DNA of 64,000 nt, from positions 62,001 to 126,000 of the forward strand of contig NZ_JBNNGK010000003.1 of NCBI RefSeq assembly GCF_050268245.1, given 5' to 3'. The position numbers and the translations under genes are program-made. The first letter of the stretch is position 1; every line of letters starts with the position of its first letter. Below, one piece after another: positions 12,289 through 21,425 of the stretch. Source of the stretch: JBNNGK01 sp050268245. GTDB lineage: Bacteria; Pseudomonadota; Gammaproteobacteria; Enterobacterales; Enterobacteriaceae. The notes beneath the pieces are model-generated. The model was not told the DNA's origin and searched no databases. It worked only from the letters and a program-made list of their open reading frames with translations.

Positions 12289-13654
12289 TATCCTTAGCGC
12301 TGCCGCTACCGCTCCGGCACCCCGTGCTCAATTGCGTAAAACGCTGACATTGATTCCTGTTGTCATGATGGGGTTGGCTTACCTGCAACCAATGACCATT
12401 TTTGACACCTTTGGTATCGTTTCAGGCCTGACGGATGGCCACGTTGCGACGGCCTATGCGTTTGCGCTGTTGGCGGTGTTGTTCACCGCGCTCAGTTACG
12501 GCAAGTTGGTCAGAAAGTTCCCTTCAGCGGGTTCAGCTTATACCTATGCCCAAAAAGCCATTGGCCCACATGTTGGCTTTATGGTGGGTTGGTCATCGCT
12601 GTTGGATTATCTGTTTATGCCGATGATCAACATCTTATTGGCAAAAATCTATCTGGAAGCGATCTTCCCAGGTGTGCCTTCGTGGATTTTCGTCGCGGCG
12701 TTGGTCGGGCTGATGACGCTCTTTAATCTGCGCGGTATCAAACTGGTAGCTAACCTGAACTCCATTATTGTGGTGGTACAGGTGGCGATTATGATCGTTT
12801 TCCTGGGCTTGGTGATTAACGGTGTTTATCACGGTGAAGGTGCAGGCCAACTGGTGAGCAGCCGACCATTCTGGTCAGAGGATGCGCACGTGGTGCCAAT
12901 GATCACCGGAGCCACTATTCTGTGCTTCTCTTTCCTCGGCTTTGATGGCATTAGCTCACTGTCGGAAGAGACCAAAAACGCAGAAAATGTGATCCCGAAA
13001 GCCATCTTCCTGACTGCACTGATTGGCGGCATCATCTTTATCGTGGTGTCTTATTTCGTGCAGCTGTACTTCCCGGATATCTCTCGCTTCAAGGAGCCGG
13101 ATGCATCACAACCTGAAATCATGCTGTATGTGGCCGGTAAGTTCTTCCAGTCGGTGATTCTGGTGTTCTCTTGCGTAACGGTTCTGGCTTCCGGTATGGC
13201 AGCGCACGCGGGTGTATCTCGCTTAATGTACGTGATGGGCCGTGATGGCGTATTCCCGCAGCGGTTCTTCGGTTATGTTCATCCAAAATGGCAAACGCCA
13301 GCGTTGAACGTACTGCTGGTTGGGGTGATTGCCCTGTCGGCCGTATCGTTTGATCTGGTGACCGCAACGGCGTTGATCAACTTTGGTGCATTGGTGGCCT
13401 TTACCTTTGTCAACTTGTCGGTGATTTCGCAATTCTATATTCGCGATAAGATGAACCGTACCGTCAAGGACACCATTAACTATTTGATCTTGCCTATTAT
13501 GGGGGCGCTCACGGTGGGTGCGCTGTGGCTGAACCTGGAAACCAGCTCGATGACGCTGGGTCTGGTATGGGCCGCCATTGGCCTGATTTATCTGGCGTTT
13601 GTCACCCGTAGCTTCCGTCTTCCTGTGCCACAAGCCAGTGAAGATTTGGCCTAA
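12278..13654 (+). CDS. plaP: Low-affinity putrescine importer (APC family)
   Basis: 458 residues with about 12 hydrophobic segments, typical of amino acid-polyamine-organocation permeases of the inner membrane. The N-terminal stretch RKTLTLIPVVMMGLAYLQPM and the internal ITGATILCFSFLGFDGISSL closely match E. coli PlaP (YeeF), more than PuuP. It imports putrescine by proton symport. The ATG at 12278 lies inside the end of the short leader ORF, and GGTAAGGGGGG precedes it. The divergent puuR and a terminator-bearing leader suggest polyamine-linked regulation. Confidence 0.88.
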   Translation: MSDNILSAAATAPAPRAQLRKTLTLIPVVMMGLAYLQPMTIFDTFGIVSGLTDGHVATAYAFALLAVLFTALSYGKLVRKFPSAGSAYTYAQKAIGPHVGFMVGWSSLLDYLFMPMINILLAKIYLEAIFPGVPSWIFVAALVGLMTLFNLRGIKLVANLNSIIVVVQVAIMIVFLGLVINGVYHGEGAGQLVSSRPFWSEDAHVVPMITGATILCFSFLGFDGISSLSEETKNAENVIPKAIFLTALIGGIIFIVVSYFVQLYFPDISRFKEPDASQPEIMLYVAGKFFQSVILVFSCVTVLASGMAAHAGVSRLMYVMGRDGVFPQRFFGYVHPKWQTPALNVLLVGVIALSAVSFDLVTATALINFGALVAFTFVNLSVISQFYIRDKMNRTVKDTINYLILPIMGALTVGALWLNLETSSMTLGLVWAAIGLIYLAFVTRSFRLPVPQASEDLA

Positions 13655-13681
13655 CCCCAACTTGGTGTTGGTCACGATAAG

Positions 13682-13725
13682 AAAGGCGGTGAAAGCGTAA
13701 TGTGCATTTGCTAACGCCTTTTTTA
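13682..13725 (+). terminator. Probable plaP terminator
   Basis: AAGGCG at 13683 and CGCCTTTTTT at 13715 can pair around an imperfect stem, followed by six T residues. It lies 30 bases after the plaP stop, as expected. Confidence 0.6.
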
Positions 13726-13972
13726 TCAGGTCTATGGGTATTTTAGGTCGTTCTCTGCGTGTCATAAGATGAAGCGTTGCGAATCGACTAAGTCAGGGGG
13801 TAAAGGTATGCCCCCTGACAATCCACTCATTCCCCAAACTCAGTTGATTGGCTGTGCCAACGACACGCCTTCTTTCTGCGTATCATCTTCGGTGCGTAAA
13901 CGTCCCGTTTGCCTCGCCTAAAACCCGTCCTTAGGGCTTTCCCCGTCGCTTATTTCCGTCATTCATCGTTTC

Positions 13973-15092
13973 TGTAGGGGCGTGGCATGCCGTGCCCGAC
14001 CGGTTGTTTAATGCCGGATACGGGATGCAGGCCGGGCGTGCCCGGCCACTACGGCGGGGTAATAGCGGCGATGTTTGGCTGCGTGATGAGGTTGTCTGTA
14101 GGGGCGTGGCACGCCGCGCCCGATTGATTGTTTAATGCCGGATACGGGGTGCAGGCCGGGCGTGCCCGGCCACTACGGCGGGGTAATAGCGACGATATTT
14201 GGCTGCGTGATGAGGTTGCCTGTAGGGGCGTGGCACGCCGCGCCCGACCGGTTGTTTAATGCCGGATACGGGGTGCAGGCCGGGCGTGCCCGGCCACTAC
14301 GGCGGGGTAGGCTGCGTGATGAGGTTGTCTGTAGGGGCGTGGCATGCCGCGCCCGATTGATTGTTTAATGCCGGATATGGGATGCAGGCCGGGCGTGCCC
14401 GGCCACTACGGCGGGGTAGGCTGCGTGATGAGGTTGTCTGTAGGGGCGTGGCATGCCGCGCCCGACCGGTTGTTTCATGCCGGATACGGGGTGCAGGCCG
14501 GGCATGCCCGGCCACTACGGCGGGGTAGGCTGCGTGATGAGGTTGCCTGTAAGGGCGTGGCATGCCGCGCCCGACCGGTTGTTTCATGCCGGATACGGGT
14601 TGCAGGCCGGGCGTGCCCGGCCACTACGGTGGGGTAGGCTGAGTGATGAGGTTGCCTGTAGGGGCGTGGCATGCCGCGCCCGACCGGTTGTTTAATGCCG
14701 GATACGGGATGCAGGCCGGGCGTGCCCGGCCACTACGGCGGGGTAGGCTGCGTGATGAGGTTGCCTGTAGGGGCGTGGCACGCCGCGCCCGACCGGTTGT
14801 TTAATGCCGGATACGGGATGCAGGCCGGGCGTGCCCGGCCACTACGGCGGGTAGGCTGAGTGATGAGGTTGCCTGTAGGGGCGTGGCATGCCGCGCCCGA
14901 TTGATTGTTTAATGCCGGATATGGGATGCAGGCCGGACATGCCCGGCCACTACGGCGATATTTGGCTGAGTGATGAGGTTGCCTGTAGGGGCGTGGCATG
15001 CCGCGCCCGACCGGTTGTTTAATGCCGGATATGGGATGCAGGCCGGGTGTGCCCGGCCACTACGGTGGGGTAATAGCGGCGATGTTTGGCTG
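13973..15092. repeat. Tandem array of ten REPIN-like palindromic repeats
   Basis: Ten head-to-tail units begin with TGTAGGGGCGTGGC-like sequence (one copy TGTAAGGGCG) near 13973, 14097, 14221, 14330, 14439, 14548, 14657, 14766, 14874 and 14984. Periods are 124 bases for the first two, then about 108-110. Each unit has a left hairpin (GGGCG-GGCA/TGCC-CGCCC type) and a right perfect palindrome GGCCGGGCGTGCCCGGCC. The two outer ends are inverted relative to each other (TAGGGGC versus CCACTA), so each unit is a REP doublet or REPIN. Units differ at a few positions. All frames crossing the array are repeat artefacts. The 13726-13972 flank holds no gene. Confidence 0.9.
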
Positions 15093-15173
15093 CGGGTTAT
15101 GGCAAGTGCCACGTAACAACGCCCAATGCCGCTCAGGCTTAACGCAACGGCATTAGGCGGCGCGGTCTTCAGG

Positions 15174-16601
15174 TTATCCCACCAGTTGTTTGCCGTAATC
15201 AAACAGCGCTTTCAACTGCGCCATTTTGGCTTTATCCCCTTCATGCAGGTTATAGAGCGCTTCCAGTTGCAAGATGTAGCGCTCGACCTTTTCGGCGTTG
15301 AGCACCTCCCGGCGGTGCTGTAACCAACGTCGTTGCTCGCTGTCGTCTAATGTGTTGGGGTAGTTACGTGCCCTGAAACGGAACAGCAATTCTTTCATTC
15401 TGCCATCGTTAAACGTCAGATCCAGCGCGGGCAAATGTTGCGGTTTGGTTTGCTGAATGATTTTCATCGCTGCTTTGTCAGCATCGCTGAAGAAACCGTC
15501 ATACAGTTTGGCATCGACATCATCGCTTGGGATAAACGGCTCGGCTTCGGCATACAGCGCGACGACTTTTTCCCGCACCTCTGGGTGTTGTCGCAGGATG
15601 TTCAGATTATTCAGACATGCTTGCCGATCGATGCCTAATCGTTCGGCATTCTCTGGCAGCAAAGTTTTAGCCGGTGCTAATACCGGGCACTTGTTGATGT
15701 GCACCAATTTGATGGGAATAGGCGCTTGATCGGCAGCCAGTTGATCGCGCCGGGTATACAGGCGCTCACGCAGTTGGTCTGCTTCCAAATCCAGCAGTGG
15801 GGTAATATCGCCGGCTAGATCGCACATGATCACGGCGTTTTTATTGTCTGGATGCCAAGCCAGCGGAGCAACCCAACTGGTATTGCTGCGTGCTGCACCA
15901 AACATACCAGAAACGTGCACTAAAGGCGTCATGTCAGCGATGTCGATCAAGGCGTTTAGTTTATGTTTGTTGCGGTGTTGCAGCAGATAATCAAACAACC
16001 TAGGTTGTGCCTGCTTCACCAACTTGGCCATGGCGATGGTGGCGTACACGTCTGACATCGCATCGTGCGCCTGCTCGTGTTCTACACCGTTGGCGCGGGT
16101 CAAGTGTTCTAAACGGAAACTTGGAAAGCCGTCTTCGTTTTCAGGCCAAACGATGCCTTCTGGCCGCAGAGCATAGCAGGCACGCATGACATCAAGCAGA
16201 TCCCAACGGGAATTCCCATGCTGCCAGCTGTAGGCGTAAGGATCGTAAAAGCTGCGATAAAAAATATTACGGCTGACTTCATCATCAAAACGAATGTTGT
16301 TGTAACCGAGAATACACGTATTCGGCACGCTGAATGCCTCGTGGATCTGACGGGTAAACTCTGCTTCACATACGCCTTTTGCCTGTGCCTCCTGCGGTGT
16401 GATGCCGGTAATCATTACCGCTTCTGGATCGGGCAGATAGTCGTCGGCTGGGGCACAGTAGATAACCAGCGGATCTTCAATAATGTTGAAGTCCATATCG
16501 GTTCGTACACCGGCGAATTGCGCTGGGCGATCCATCGAAGGGCTTTTGCCGAAGGTTTCATAATCGTGGATGTAGAATGTGGCCGGTGCCTTGCTGCTCA
16601 A
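15174..16601 (-). CDS. sbcB: Exodeoxyribonuclease I
   Basis: 475 residues, the family length. The N-terminal DEDDh exonuclease motif is FYIHDYETFGKSP, followed by CILGYNNIRFDDEV and HDAMSDVYATIAMAK. SH3-like and C-terminal helical domains follow, with FRARNYPNTLD near the end. SbcB degrades single-stranded DNA 3' to 5' and works in mismatch repair and recombination. The best start appears to be a TTG at 16601 (MSSKAPATFY), with GAAGAG about ten bases before; no in-frame ATG lies closer to the conserved sequence. Confidence 0.95.
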   Translation of the reverse strand: MSSKAPATFYIHDYETFGKSPSMDRPAQFAGVRTDMDFNIIEDPLVIYCAPADDYLPDPEAVMITGITPQEAQAKGVCEAEFTRQIHEAFSVPNTCILGYNNIRFDDEVSRNIFYRSFYDPYAYSWQHGNSRWDLLDVMRACYALRPEGIVWPENEDGFPSFRLEHLTRANGVEHEQAHDAMSDVYATIAMAKLVKQAQPRLFDYLLQHRNKHKLNALIDIADMTPLVHVSGMFGAARSNTSWVAPLAWHPDNKNAVIMCDLAGDITPLLDLEADQLRERLYTRRDQLAADQAPIPIKLVHINKCPVLAPAKTLLPENAERLGIDRQACLNNLNILRQHPEVREKVVALYAEAEPFIPSDDVDAKLYDGFFSDADKAAMKIIQQTKPQHLPALDLTFNDGRMKELLFRFRARNYPNTLDDSEQRRWLQHRREVLNAEKVERYILQLEALYNLHEGDKAKMAQLKALFDYGKQLVG

Positions 16602-16707
16602 AATTGCATCTCTTCAGTCGCATAGTGAATAGCCACTATTGTAACGACGTACCGCGCGATGCCAAGTGGTGGTAATGCATTCTCACTGAAATGCGCGCAA
16701 TACCGCA

Positions 16708-16878
16708 TCATGCTGGGGAGTGACGCGTTGGGTTGGCCTCTGCTTTGCTTATCTGCTCGCTGGATGGGGCTGAATGCGATGGGTGTTTTTTTAACATGCT
16801 CATCGTCGCGATAATCCCTGACCAGAAGAGCAGGCAAAATAAAAATACGCCTAACCAGACTTTGCGATGATAACTCAT
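16708..16878 (-). CDS. Small single-pass membrane protein
   Basis: 56 residues from the ATG at 16878, which has AGGA six bases upstream. The sequence has a basic N-terminus (MSYHRK), one hydrophobic helix (VWLGVFLFCLLFWSGIIATM) and a polar, proline- and serine-rich tail. The general form recalls small inner-membrane proteins such as YfgG (DUF2633), but I do not recognise it firmly. It is transcribed in the same direction as sbcB with about 100 bases between, and probably has its own promoter. Confidence 0.55.
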   Translation of the reverse strand: MSYHRKVWLGVFLFCLLFWSGIIATMSMLKKHPSHSAPSSEQISKAEANPTRHSPA

Positions 16879-17125
16879 GGTCGTTCCTAAAAGAGAGATG
16901 AAATAACGCAACAATTAAAACAGAAACAATATCAATCGCGGTTCAACGTAAGCCATTTAACGCTAATGTTGTTCTGTGCTGCGTTAGCGGGAGTTTGAGT
17001 CGCTCAGCCGATGTCGTTAACGTATATTTAAGTTTGGTTTACTATTGCATTGGCTCTATTGACAGAACGTTTAATTTTATCCGCCTACAATCCACCTCAT
17101 TCGATGACCTTGTGGATAAGTTATA

Positions 17126-18235
17126 ATGAAAACGTTACTACTGACGGGTGCTACCGGCTTTCTGGGTGGTGCAGTGCTTGAGAAGTTATTGATAGAAAAT
17201 CAGAAGATTAATTATTTATTGCTGGTCAGGGCTGATAATGTAGAGCAGGGCTTGCAGCGTATTCAAATGAATATGTCCAAGTTTAATCTTGATGCGAATT
17301 TATTGAAAAATATTACTCAAGAAAATATATTGCTAGGAGACTTATCTGAGCCGGACGGTTTTCTATCAGATATAAGAATTAACACCGTGACGCATGTGAT
17401 TAACTGCGCTGCGGTCGCCTCTTTTGGCAATAACCCACTTATTTGGAAAGTCAACGTAGAAGGAACGCTGGCCTTTGCAAAAAGAATGGCACAGGTCGAC
17501 GGTTTGCAACGTTTTTTACATGTGGGTACTGCCATGTCTTGTGCGCCAGAGCCGGGCACGCTAGTCGCCGAAAGTGGTGAGTTTGAGCAGGATGCAGAAC
17601 ATTTGGTTGAGTACACGCGTTCAAAATCGACCATTGAGCAGTTAATGCGTCAGCAATTACCCCAGTTGCCGTTGATTATTGCCCGGCCATCGATTGTGGT
17701 TGGCCATACTCGCCTTGGCTGCCAGCCCTCGAGCAGTATTTTCTGGGTGTTCAGCATGGCGCTAATGCTACGTAAATTCATGTGTTCATTGCAGGACAAT
17801 ATTGATGTCATTCCCGTAGATTACTGTGCGGATGCGTTAGTGATGTTGTTACACGGTGATGCGCTGGAAAATGATGTCTATCATATCTCAGCCGGTGAGG
17901 AGAGCAGCGTCAGCTTTGCTGATATCGACTGTGCTATGGCAGACGCGTTAGATACCGCTCCAGTTGGCGACCATTACGCACAGGTCAGTTATGATGCGCT
18001 GGTGAAAATGCGTCGTCAGTTGAAGGATATATTCGGCCCATGCAATGAGCGCTTAATGTTGAAGGCAATGCGCCTGTACGGTTCGTTCGCCATGCTGAAT
18101 GTGCGCTTTAGTAACGAAAAGCTCCTTAAGCTGGGGATGCCAAAACCACCACGCTTTACCGATTATATTGCGCGTTGCGTACAATCTACCCACGGTTTGT
18201 CCATTCCACAGCAAATGGTGGTGGATTTTAAATAA
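17126..18235 (+). CDS. SDR-family reductase (NAD-binding, thioester-reductase-like)
   Basis: 369 residues. The N-terminal Rossmann motif TGATGFLGGAVLEKL is at residues 7-21, and an active-site YxxxK appears in VEYTRSKSTIE near residue 170. The middle part (HVINCAAVASFG, RFLHVGTAMS) fits the extended SDR/NAD_binding_4 type related to fatty acyl-CoA and thioester reductases. A carrier-protein domain is absent, so it would act in trans on CoA- or ACP-bound substrates or on a sugar or sterol-like compound. The gene stands alone, ending six bases before the convergent S24 regulator. No pathway partner is seen. Confidence 0.75.
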   Translation: MKTLLLTGATGFLGGAVLEKLLIENQKINYLLLVRADNVEQGLQRIQMNMSKFNLDANLLKNITQENILLGDLSEPDGFLSDIRINTVTHVINCAAVASFGNNPLIWKVNVEGTLAFAKRMAQVDGLQRFLHVGTAMSCAPEPGTLVAESGEFEQDAEHLVEYTRSKSTIEQLMRQQLPQLPLIIARPSIVVGHTRLGCQPSSSIFWVFSMALMLRKFMCSLQDNIDVIPVDYCADALVMLLHGDALENDVYHISAGEESSVSFADIDCAMADALDTAPVGDHYAQVSYDALVKMRRQLKDIFGPCNERLMLKAMRLYGSFAMLNVRFSNEKLLKLGMPKPPRFTDYIARCVQSTHGLSIPQQMVVDFK

Positions 18236-18240
18236 GGGCC

Positions 18241-18987
18241 TTACCAAGACGAAGAAGACCAGAAAACGCGGCCAAGTATCACCAGTTGGTCTTTGCGCTG
18301 CTGATAGCTGAGGTATTCGTCTTGGTACTCATCGCGGTTGAGCGAACGAATGGTGACGCCACCGTCTGGCTGCTCGATCAAAATTTTTACGCGCAGTAGA
18401 TTGCCGTGACGAATGGCGTAGGTTTTCCCTTCGCGGATGCGTGTGTCGTCGGTATTGATACCGACCACATCACCGTCTTGCAGTCGGGGCTCCATGCTCG
18501 AACCGGAAATGCGGATAATACGTGCCGCATTGACCGGTACGCCCATTTTATGCAGATAATAGCGGCGGAAGATCAGTGAAAACTCTTCCCGATCGATCAT
18601 TTCGCAGCAGCCGTCGCCGGCGGAAAAATCAATATCCAGCAAGGCTATTTCCACAAACTCTTCTTTGTCTTGGGGCGTATCTTCCCACACTACCGGTTTC
18701 AGCCGTGCGGGTTGAAAATCGGATTCTGGCGCGACGTCATCGAACGGCTTCTTTAGCTTTTTTTCATGAAAAACGTCAAACCAGCCTTTGGGCAAGTTGA
18801 GCTTGGCTTCTATCCGCCGGGCAAGATTATCACCAAGATTGCGCGAGGATTTGTCACCGATGATTTGGCTTAACGTGGGCGCGGAAGAGTCAACCAAGGT
18901 TGCAAACTCGGTTTGATTAACGCCGTTACGCGCGTAGTGTGCCATCAGGTCGCGCAAATTATTGCGCCTTATCTCTTTCGTTTCCAT
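18241..18987 (-). CDS. CI/LexA-like S24 transcriptional repressor
   Basis: 248 residues. An N-terminal XRE helix-turn-helix (about residues 8-60, with NQTEFATLVDSSAPTLSQII) is joined to a C-terminal S24 peptidase domain. The catalytic serine is in SGSSMEP and the lysine in LLRVKI, so self-cleavage on RecA activation is possible. It resembles phage-type repressors, but no other phage genes are nearby. Palindromic operators lie between it and the divergent amidase gene, so it probably represses itself and that gene. Confidence 0.85.
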   Translation of the reverse strand: METKEIRRNNLRDLMAHYARNGVNQTEFATLVDSSAPTLSQIIGDKSSRNLGDNLARRIEAKLNLPKGWFDVFHEKKLKKPFDDVAPESDFQPARLKPVVWEDTPQDKEEFVEIALLDIDFSAGDGCCEMIDREEFSLIFRRYYLHKMGVPVNAARIIRISGSSMEPRLQDGDVVGINTDDTRIREGKTYAIRHGNLLRVKILIEQPDGGVTIRSLNRDEYQDEYLSYQQRKDQLVILGRVFWSSSSW

Positions 18988-19005
18988 TGCCGAATGATCT
19001 CATTG

Positions 19006-19069
19006 TTTAGCAATAAGGCAAATAGTATTTTTGCTAAATAATTGACTTTGAATTTAGCAAAAAGCTAAA
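19006..19069. promoter_or_regulatory. Operator cluster between the S24 repressor and the amidase gene
   Basis: Three related elements are visible: TTTAGCAA at 19006-19013, its inverse TTGCTAAA at 19031-19038, and a perfect palindrome TTTAGCAAAAAGCTAAA at 19053-19069. They lie between the two divergent starts and have the form of repressor operators with a TTTAGC half-site. The S24 protein next door is the natural candidate to bind them. Confidence 0.7.
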
Positions 19070-19163
19070 AATACAAGATGGAGATGATACATCACGTTCG
19101 CTTCGCTTATCATGACGATGAGAGAATATTATGGGACAGTCAACGCAACAGAGGGAGTAGGCG

Positions 19164-19931
19164 ATGTTCACTATTGATTACAACAGCTACCGCTCGGTAG
19201 CCAGCTTTAACCGCCGTGTGCGTTTTTTGGTGTTGCACTATACCGCGCAAAATTTTGCTGACTCTGTCACCTCGCTTACGGGATCTGGCGTCAGTGCGCA
19301 CTATTTAGTACCCGATCCCACGGAGAAAACCTATCTGGATGCCGGATTTAAGCAACTGCGGATCTTTAACTTGGTTGATGAAAACGAGCGAGCCTGGCAC
19401 GCCGGCGTCAGCCAGTGGGGAGGGCGCACCAACCTCAATGACACGGCAATTGGGATTGAAATCGTTAATCTGGCGAGCGGAGACGGCGAAGACATCACCT
19501 TCCCACCGTTTCAGTCGCAGCAGATCGATGCGGTTATCCAACTTACCCGTAATATTTTGCAGCGTTACCCGGATATTTCCCCGGTTAATGTGGTCGCGCA
19601 CTCGGATATTGCACCGGGGCGTAAAAGCGATCCGGGCCCCGCATTCCCGTGGCTTCAGCTCTATCAGGCGGGCGTTGGAGCGTGGTATGACGCCGAGACG
19701 CAGCATCGTCACCACCAATATTACCGTTGCCACGGTTTGCCGGAACGCTCGACGTTATTATCGCTGTTCGCCAAATATGGCTACGACATCACCTCGGCAG
19801 AGTCGGATGAAGGCTATCGCCAACTGGTGCGGAGTTTCCAGTTACATTTCCGTCAGCAACAATATGATGGCGTGATGGATGCTGAAACGGCGGCGACGTT
19901 ACAGGCGCTGGTTGATAAATACGCGAGTTAG
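19164..19931 (+). CDS. N-acetylmuramoyl-L-alanine amidase, AmiD-type
   Basis: 255 residues. The amidase_2 domain has zinc ligands in FLVLHYTAQNF, VVAHSDIAPG and KSDPGPAFPW, and a C-terminal peptidoglycan-binding domain ends with DGVMDAETAATLQALV. It cleaves the bond between MurNAc and L-alanine in murein or anhydro-muropeptides. Unlike E. coli AmiD it has no lipoprotein signal at the chosen start (GGGAG seven bases before the ATG), so it would be cytoplasmic or exported by another route. It is divergent from an S24 repressor with operators between, an arrangement suggesting stress-induced expression. Confidence 0.82.
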   Translation: MFTIDYNSYRSVASFNRRVRFLVLHYTAQNFADSVTSLTGSGVSAHYLVPDPTEKTYLDAGFKQLRIFNLVDENERAWHAGVSQWGGRTNLNDTAIGIEIVNLASGDGEDITFPPFQSQQIDAVIQLTRNILQRYPDISPVNVVAHSDIAPGRKSDPGPAFPWLQLYQAGVGAWYDAETQHRHHQYYRCHGLPERSTLLSLFAKYGYDITSAESDEGYRQLVRSFQLHFRQQQYDGVMDAETAATLQALVDKYAS

Positions 19932-19954
19932 AAGGTGAATAGGGGGTGAGATCA

Positions 19955-19979
19955 TGAAGCGAGCGCTTCAGGTTTTTTT
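19955..19979 (+). terminator. Rho-independent terminator of the amidase gene
   Basis: TGAAGCGAGCGCTTCA forms a 7-base stem with a tiny loop, followed by GG and seven T residues, 24 bases after the stop. Confidence 0.8.
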
Positions 19980-20104
19980 CGGGGTGCTAAAGTGGGTAAG
20001 ATAGCGCTATAGAGAGTTGTGCCACACGGCCCTAAGCCTGTATTTTGGTGTTATGCTAGACGCAACCATATGAATCTGTGTATTACTAAAGCAAGGGTAT
20101 GAAG

Positions 20105-20422
20105 ATGGATAATGCAAATAAGCCGAGTTTCCAGGACGTGCTGGAGTTTGTGCGTATGTTTCGTCGTAAAAATAAGTTGCAGCGTGAAATCGTCGATAAC
20201 GAAAAGAAAATTCGTGACAACCAAAAGCGCGTGTTATTGCTGGACAACCTGAGCGAATACATTAAGCCGGGTATGAGCATCGAAGACATTCAGGCGATCA
20301 TCGCCAACATGCGCAGTGACTACGAAGATCGTGTTGATGATTACATCATCAAAAACGCCGATCTGTCTAAAGAGCGTCGTGATTTATCCAAAAAACTGAA
20401 AGCCATGGGTGAAGTGAAGTAA
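20105..20422 (+). CDS. tmaR: PTS system regulator TmaR (YeeX, DUF496)
   Basis: 105 residues, almost identical to E. coli TmaR: KPSFQDVLEFVRMFRRKNKL, then RDNQKRVLLLDNLSEYIKPG. The protein is highly charged and predicted coiled-coil throughout, lacking a signal peptide. TmaR sequesters enzyme I of the sugar phosphotransferase system at the cell pole. Two ATG codons lie six bases apart; the second (20105) has AAGGG seven bases before and is chosen. It ends before a strong terminator shared with the convergent tRNA-Asn. Confidence 0.95.
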   Translation: MDNANKPSFQDVLEFVRMFRRKNKLQREIVDNEKKIRDNQKRVLLLDNLSEYIKPGMSIEDIQAIIANMRSDYEDRVDDYIIKNADLSKERRDLSKKLKAMGEVK

Positions 20423-20485
20423 CCTGCTTTCACCAGCAGCAAGAACGGTAACCCGGGCTTGCTGCTGCGTAGTTGGATCCATAAC

Positions 20486-20522
20486 AAAAAACCCGCTTAA
20501 GTTGCCTTAAGCGGGTTTTTTA
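20486..20522. terminator. Bidirectional terminator between tmaR and tRNA-Asn 1
   Basis: AAAAAACCCGCTTAA, a 6-base loop, then TTAAGCGGGTTTTTT. The stem has A-runs and T-runs on both sides, so it can stop tmaR on the plus strand and the tRNA on the minus strand. A near copy follows tRNA-Asn 2. Confidence 0.9.
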
Positions 20523-20526
20523 AATT

Positions 20527-20602
20527 TGGCTCCTCTGACTGGACTCGAACCAGTGACATACGGATTAACAGTCCGCCGTTCTACCGACTGAACTACAGAG
20601 GA
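20527..20602 (-). tRNA. tRNA-Asn (anticodon GTT), copy 1
   Basis: 76 bases including an encoded CCA end, matching the E. coli tRNA-Asn sequence. The anticodon GTT is at tRNA positions 34-36 and the acceptor stem TCCTCTG pairs with CAGAGGA. A terminator follows at 20486 and a promoter precedes at 20621-20649. Confidence 0.98.
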
Positions 20603-20620
20603 ATCGTGTGAACGGGGCGC

Positions 20621-20649
20621 ATATTAGCGAGAGGCGGGTTGTTTGTCAA
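20621..20649 (-). promoter_or_regulatory. Promoter of tRNA-Asn 1
   Basis: On the minus strand a perfect TTGACA (20644-20649) is followed after 17 bases by TAATAT (20621-20626), then a GC-rich discriminator (GCGCCCCG), typical of stringently controlled stable RNA promoters. Confidence 0.85.
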
Positions 20650-21017
20650 AGCCGATAATCAATAAAATGCGCGATTGCTGGTGGAATGAACACTCTGTTG
20701 GCTTTTTGCACGGTAAAGCACAATGCGAACCATGGCGCATGAGCAACCGAGCGCGTATTGGCTCTGGGCAGAGCTTAGCGAAATACGAAAGTAACATTTC
20801 ATTGATCGTACACAAGATATATTCACTGCTGTGATATTTGTTCGGTATATTGCGCCTTTTAGATGAGAATATTCTGTGCTAGCCTAATGGGCTATTTCCT
20901 ATAAATAGCCATAAATCCGAGTATTGAAACGCAGGACGTAAGTTTTTTCTTTACGACAGTCCGCCGCGTGTCAACGACCATAAAGTGCATCTTAATTTGC
21001 CTGGAGTTTTTAAATTC
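20650..21017. other. Intergenic region, no gene seen
   Basis: About 370 bases between the tRNA promoter and the lipoprotein gene. Small open frames lack ribosome sites and recognisable content. Confidence 0.5.
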
Positions 21018-21425
21018 ATGAAAAAAACAGTCGCAGTAGTAACAGTTTGTCTGTTATTGGCGGGATGTCAGAATGCTGCTAATCGTAGCAAAGCCAAGAG
21101 TGAACCGGCCGTTACGGCGAACAACGCTGCCGCGCTACAGGTTAAAGCTGAAACGGCTGGCATCGGCAATGATGAAGTTATGTACTCTTGCATCAAAGAG
21201 TTAAATGCATTGCAGCAAATTAACCCGGCTTTATATCAAACTAAAAGTTCGCAATTAAACCATATTGTGACGCAGGCCAAACTGTATATCAAAGTGCGCG
21301 AGAGCGTGAGCACGGATACCAGTAAAATTATGGATGCAGCCTATCAATATCGTATTGCCAAAATCTGTAATGAAGTGCGTACCGATTTAACCAATTCTTT
21401 GGTTGAGCGCGTAGAAAAAAGCTAA
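21018..21425 (+). CDS. Small outer-membrane or periplasmic lipoprotein of unknown function
   Basis: 135 residues starting MKKTVAVVTVCLLLAGCQ, a clear lipoprotein signal with lipobox LAGC at residues 13-16. The residue after the cysteine is Q, so sorting to the outer membrane is expected. The mature part is mostly helical and polar with two further cysteines (YSCIKEL, AKICNE). A GTG start 33 bases upstream is possible, but the ATG gives the proper signal and has GGAG 11 bases before. I recognise no family. Confidence 0.75.
   Translation: MKKTVAVVTVCLLLAGCQNAANRSKAKSEPAVTANNAAALQVKAETAGIGNDEVMYSCIKELNALQQINPALYQTKSSQLNHIVTQAKLYIKVRESVSTDTSKIMDAAYQYRIAKICNEVRTDLTNSLVERVEKS

Noticed and set aside
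13973..15092. Possible CRISPR array or coding repeats
   Set aside because: Units are tandem without unique spacers of regular length, the repeat fills the whole unit and contains two palindromes, no cas genes lie near, and the open frames simply follow the repeat period.
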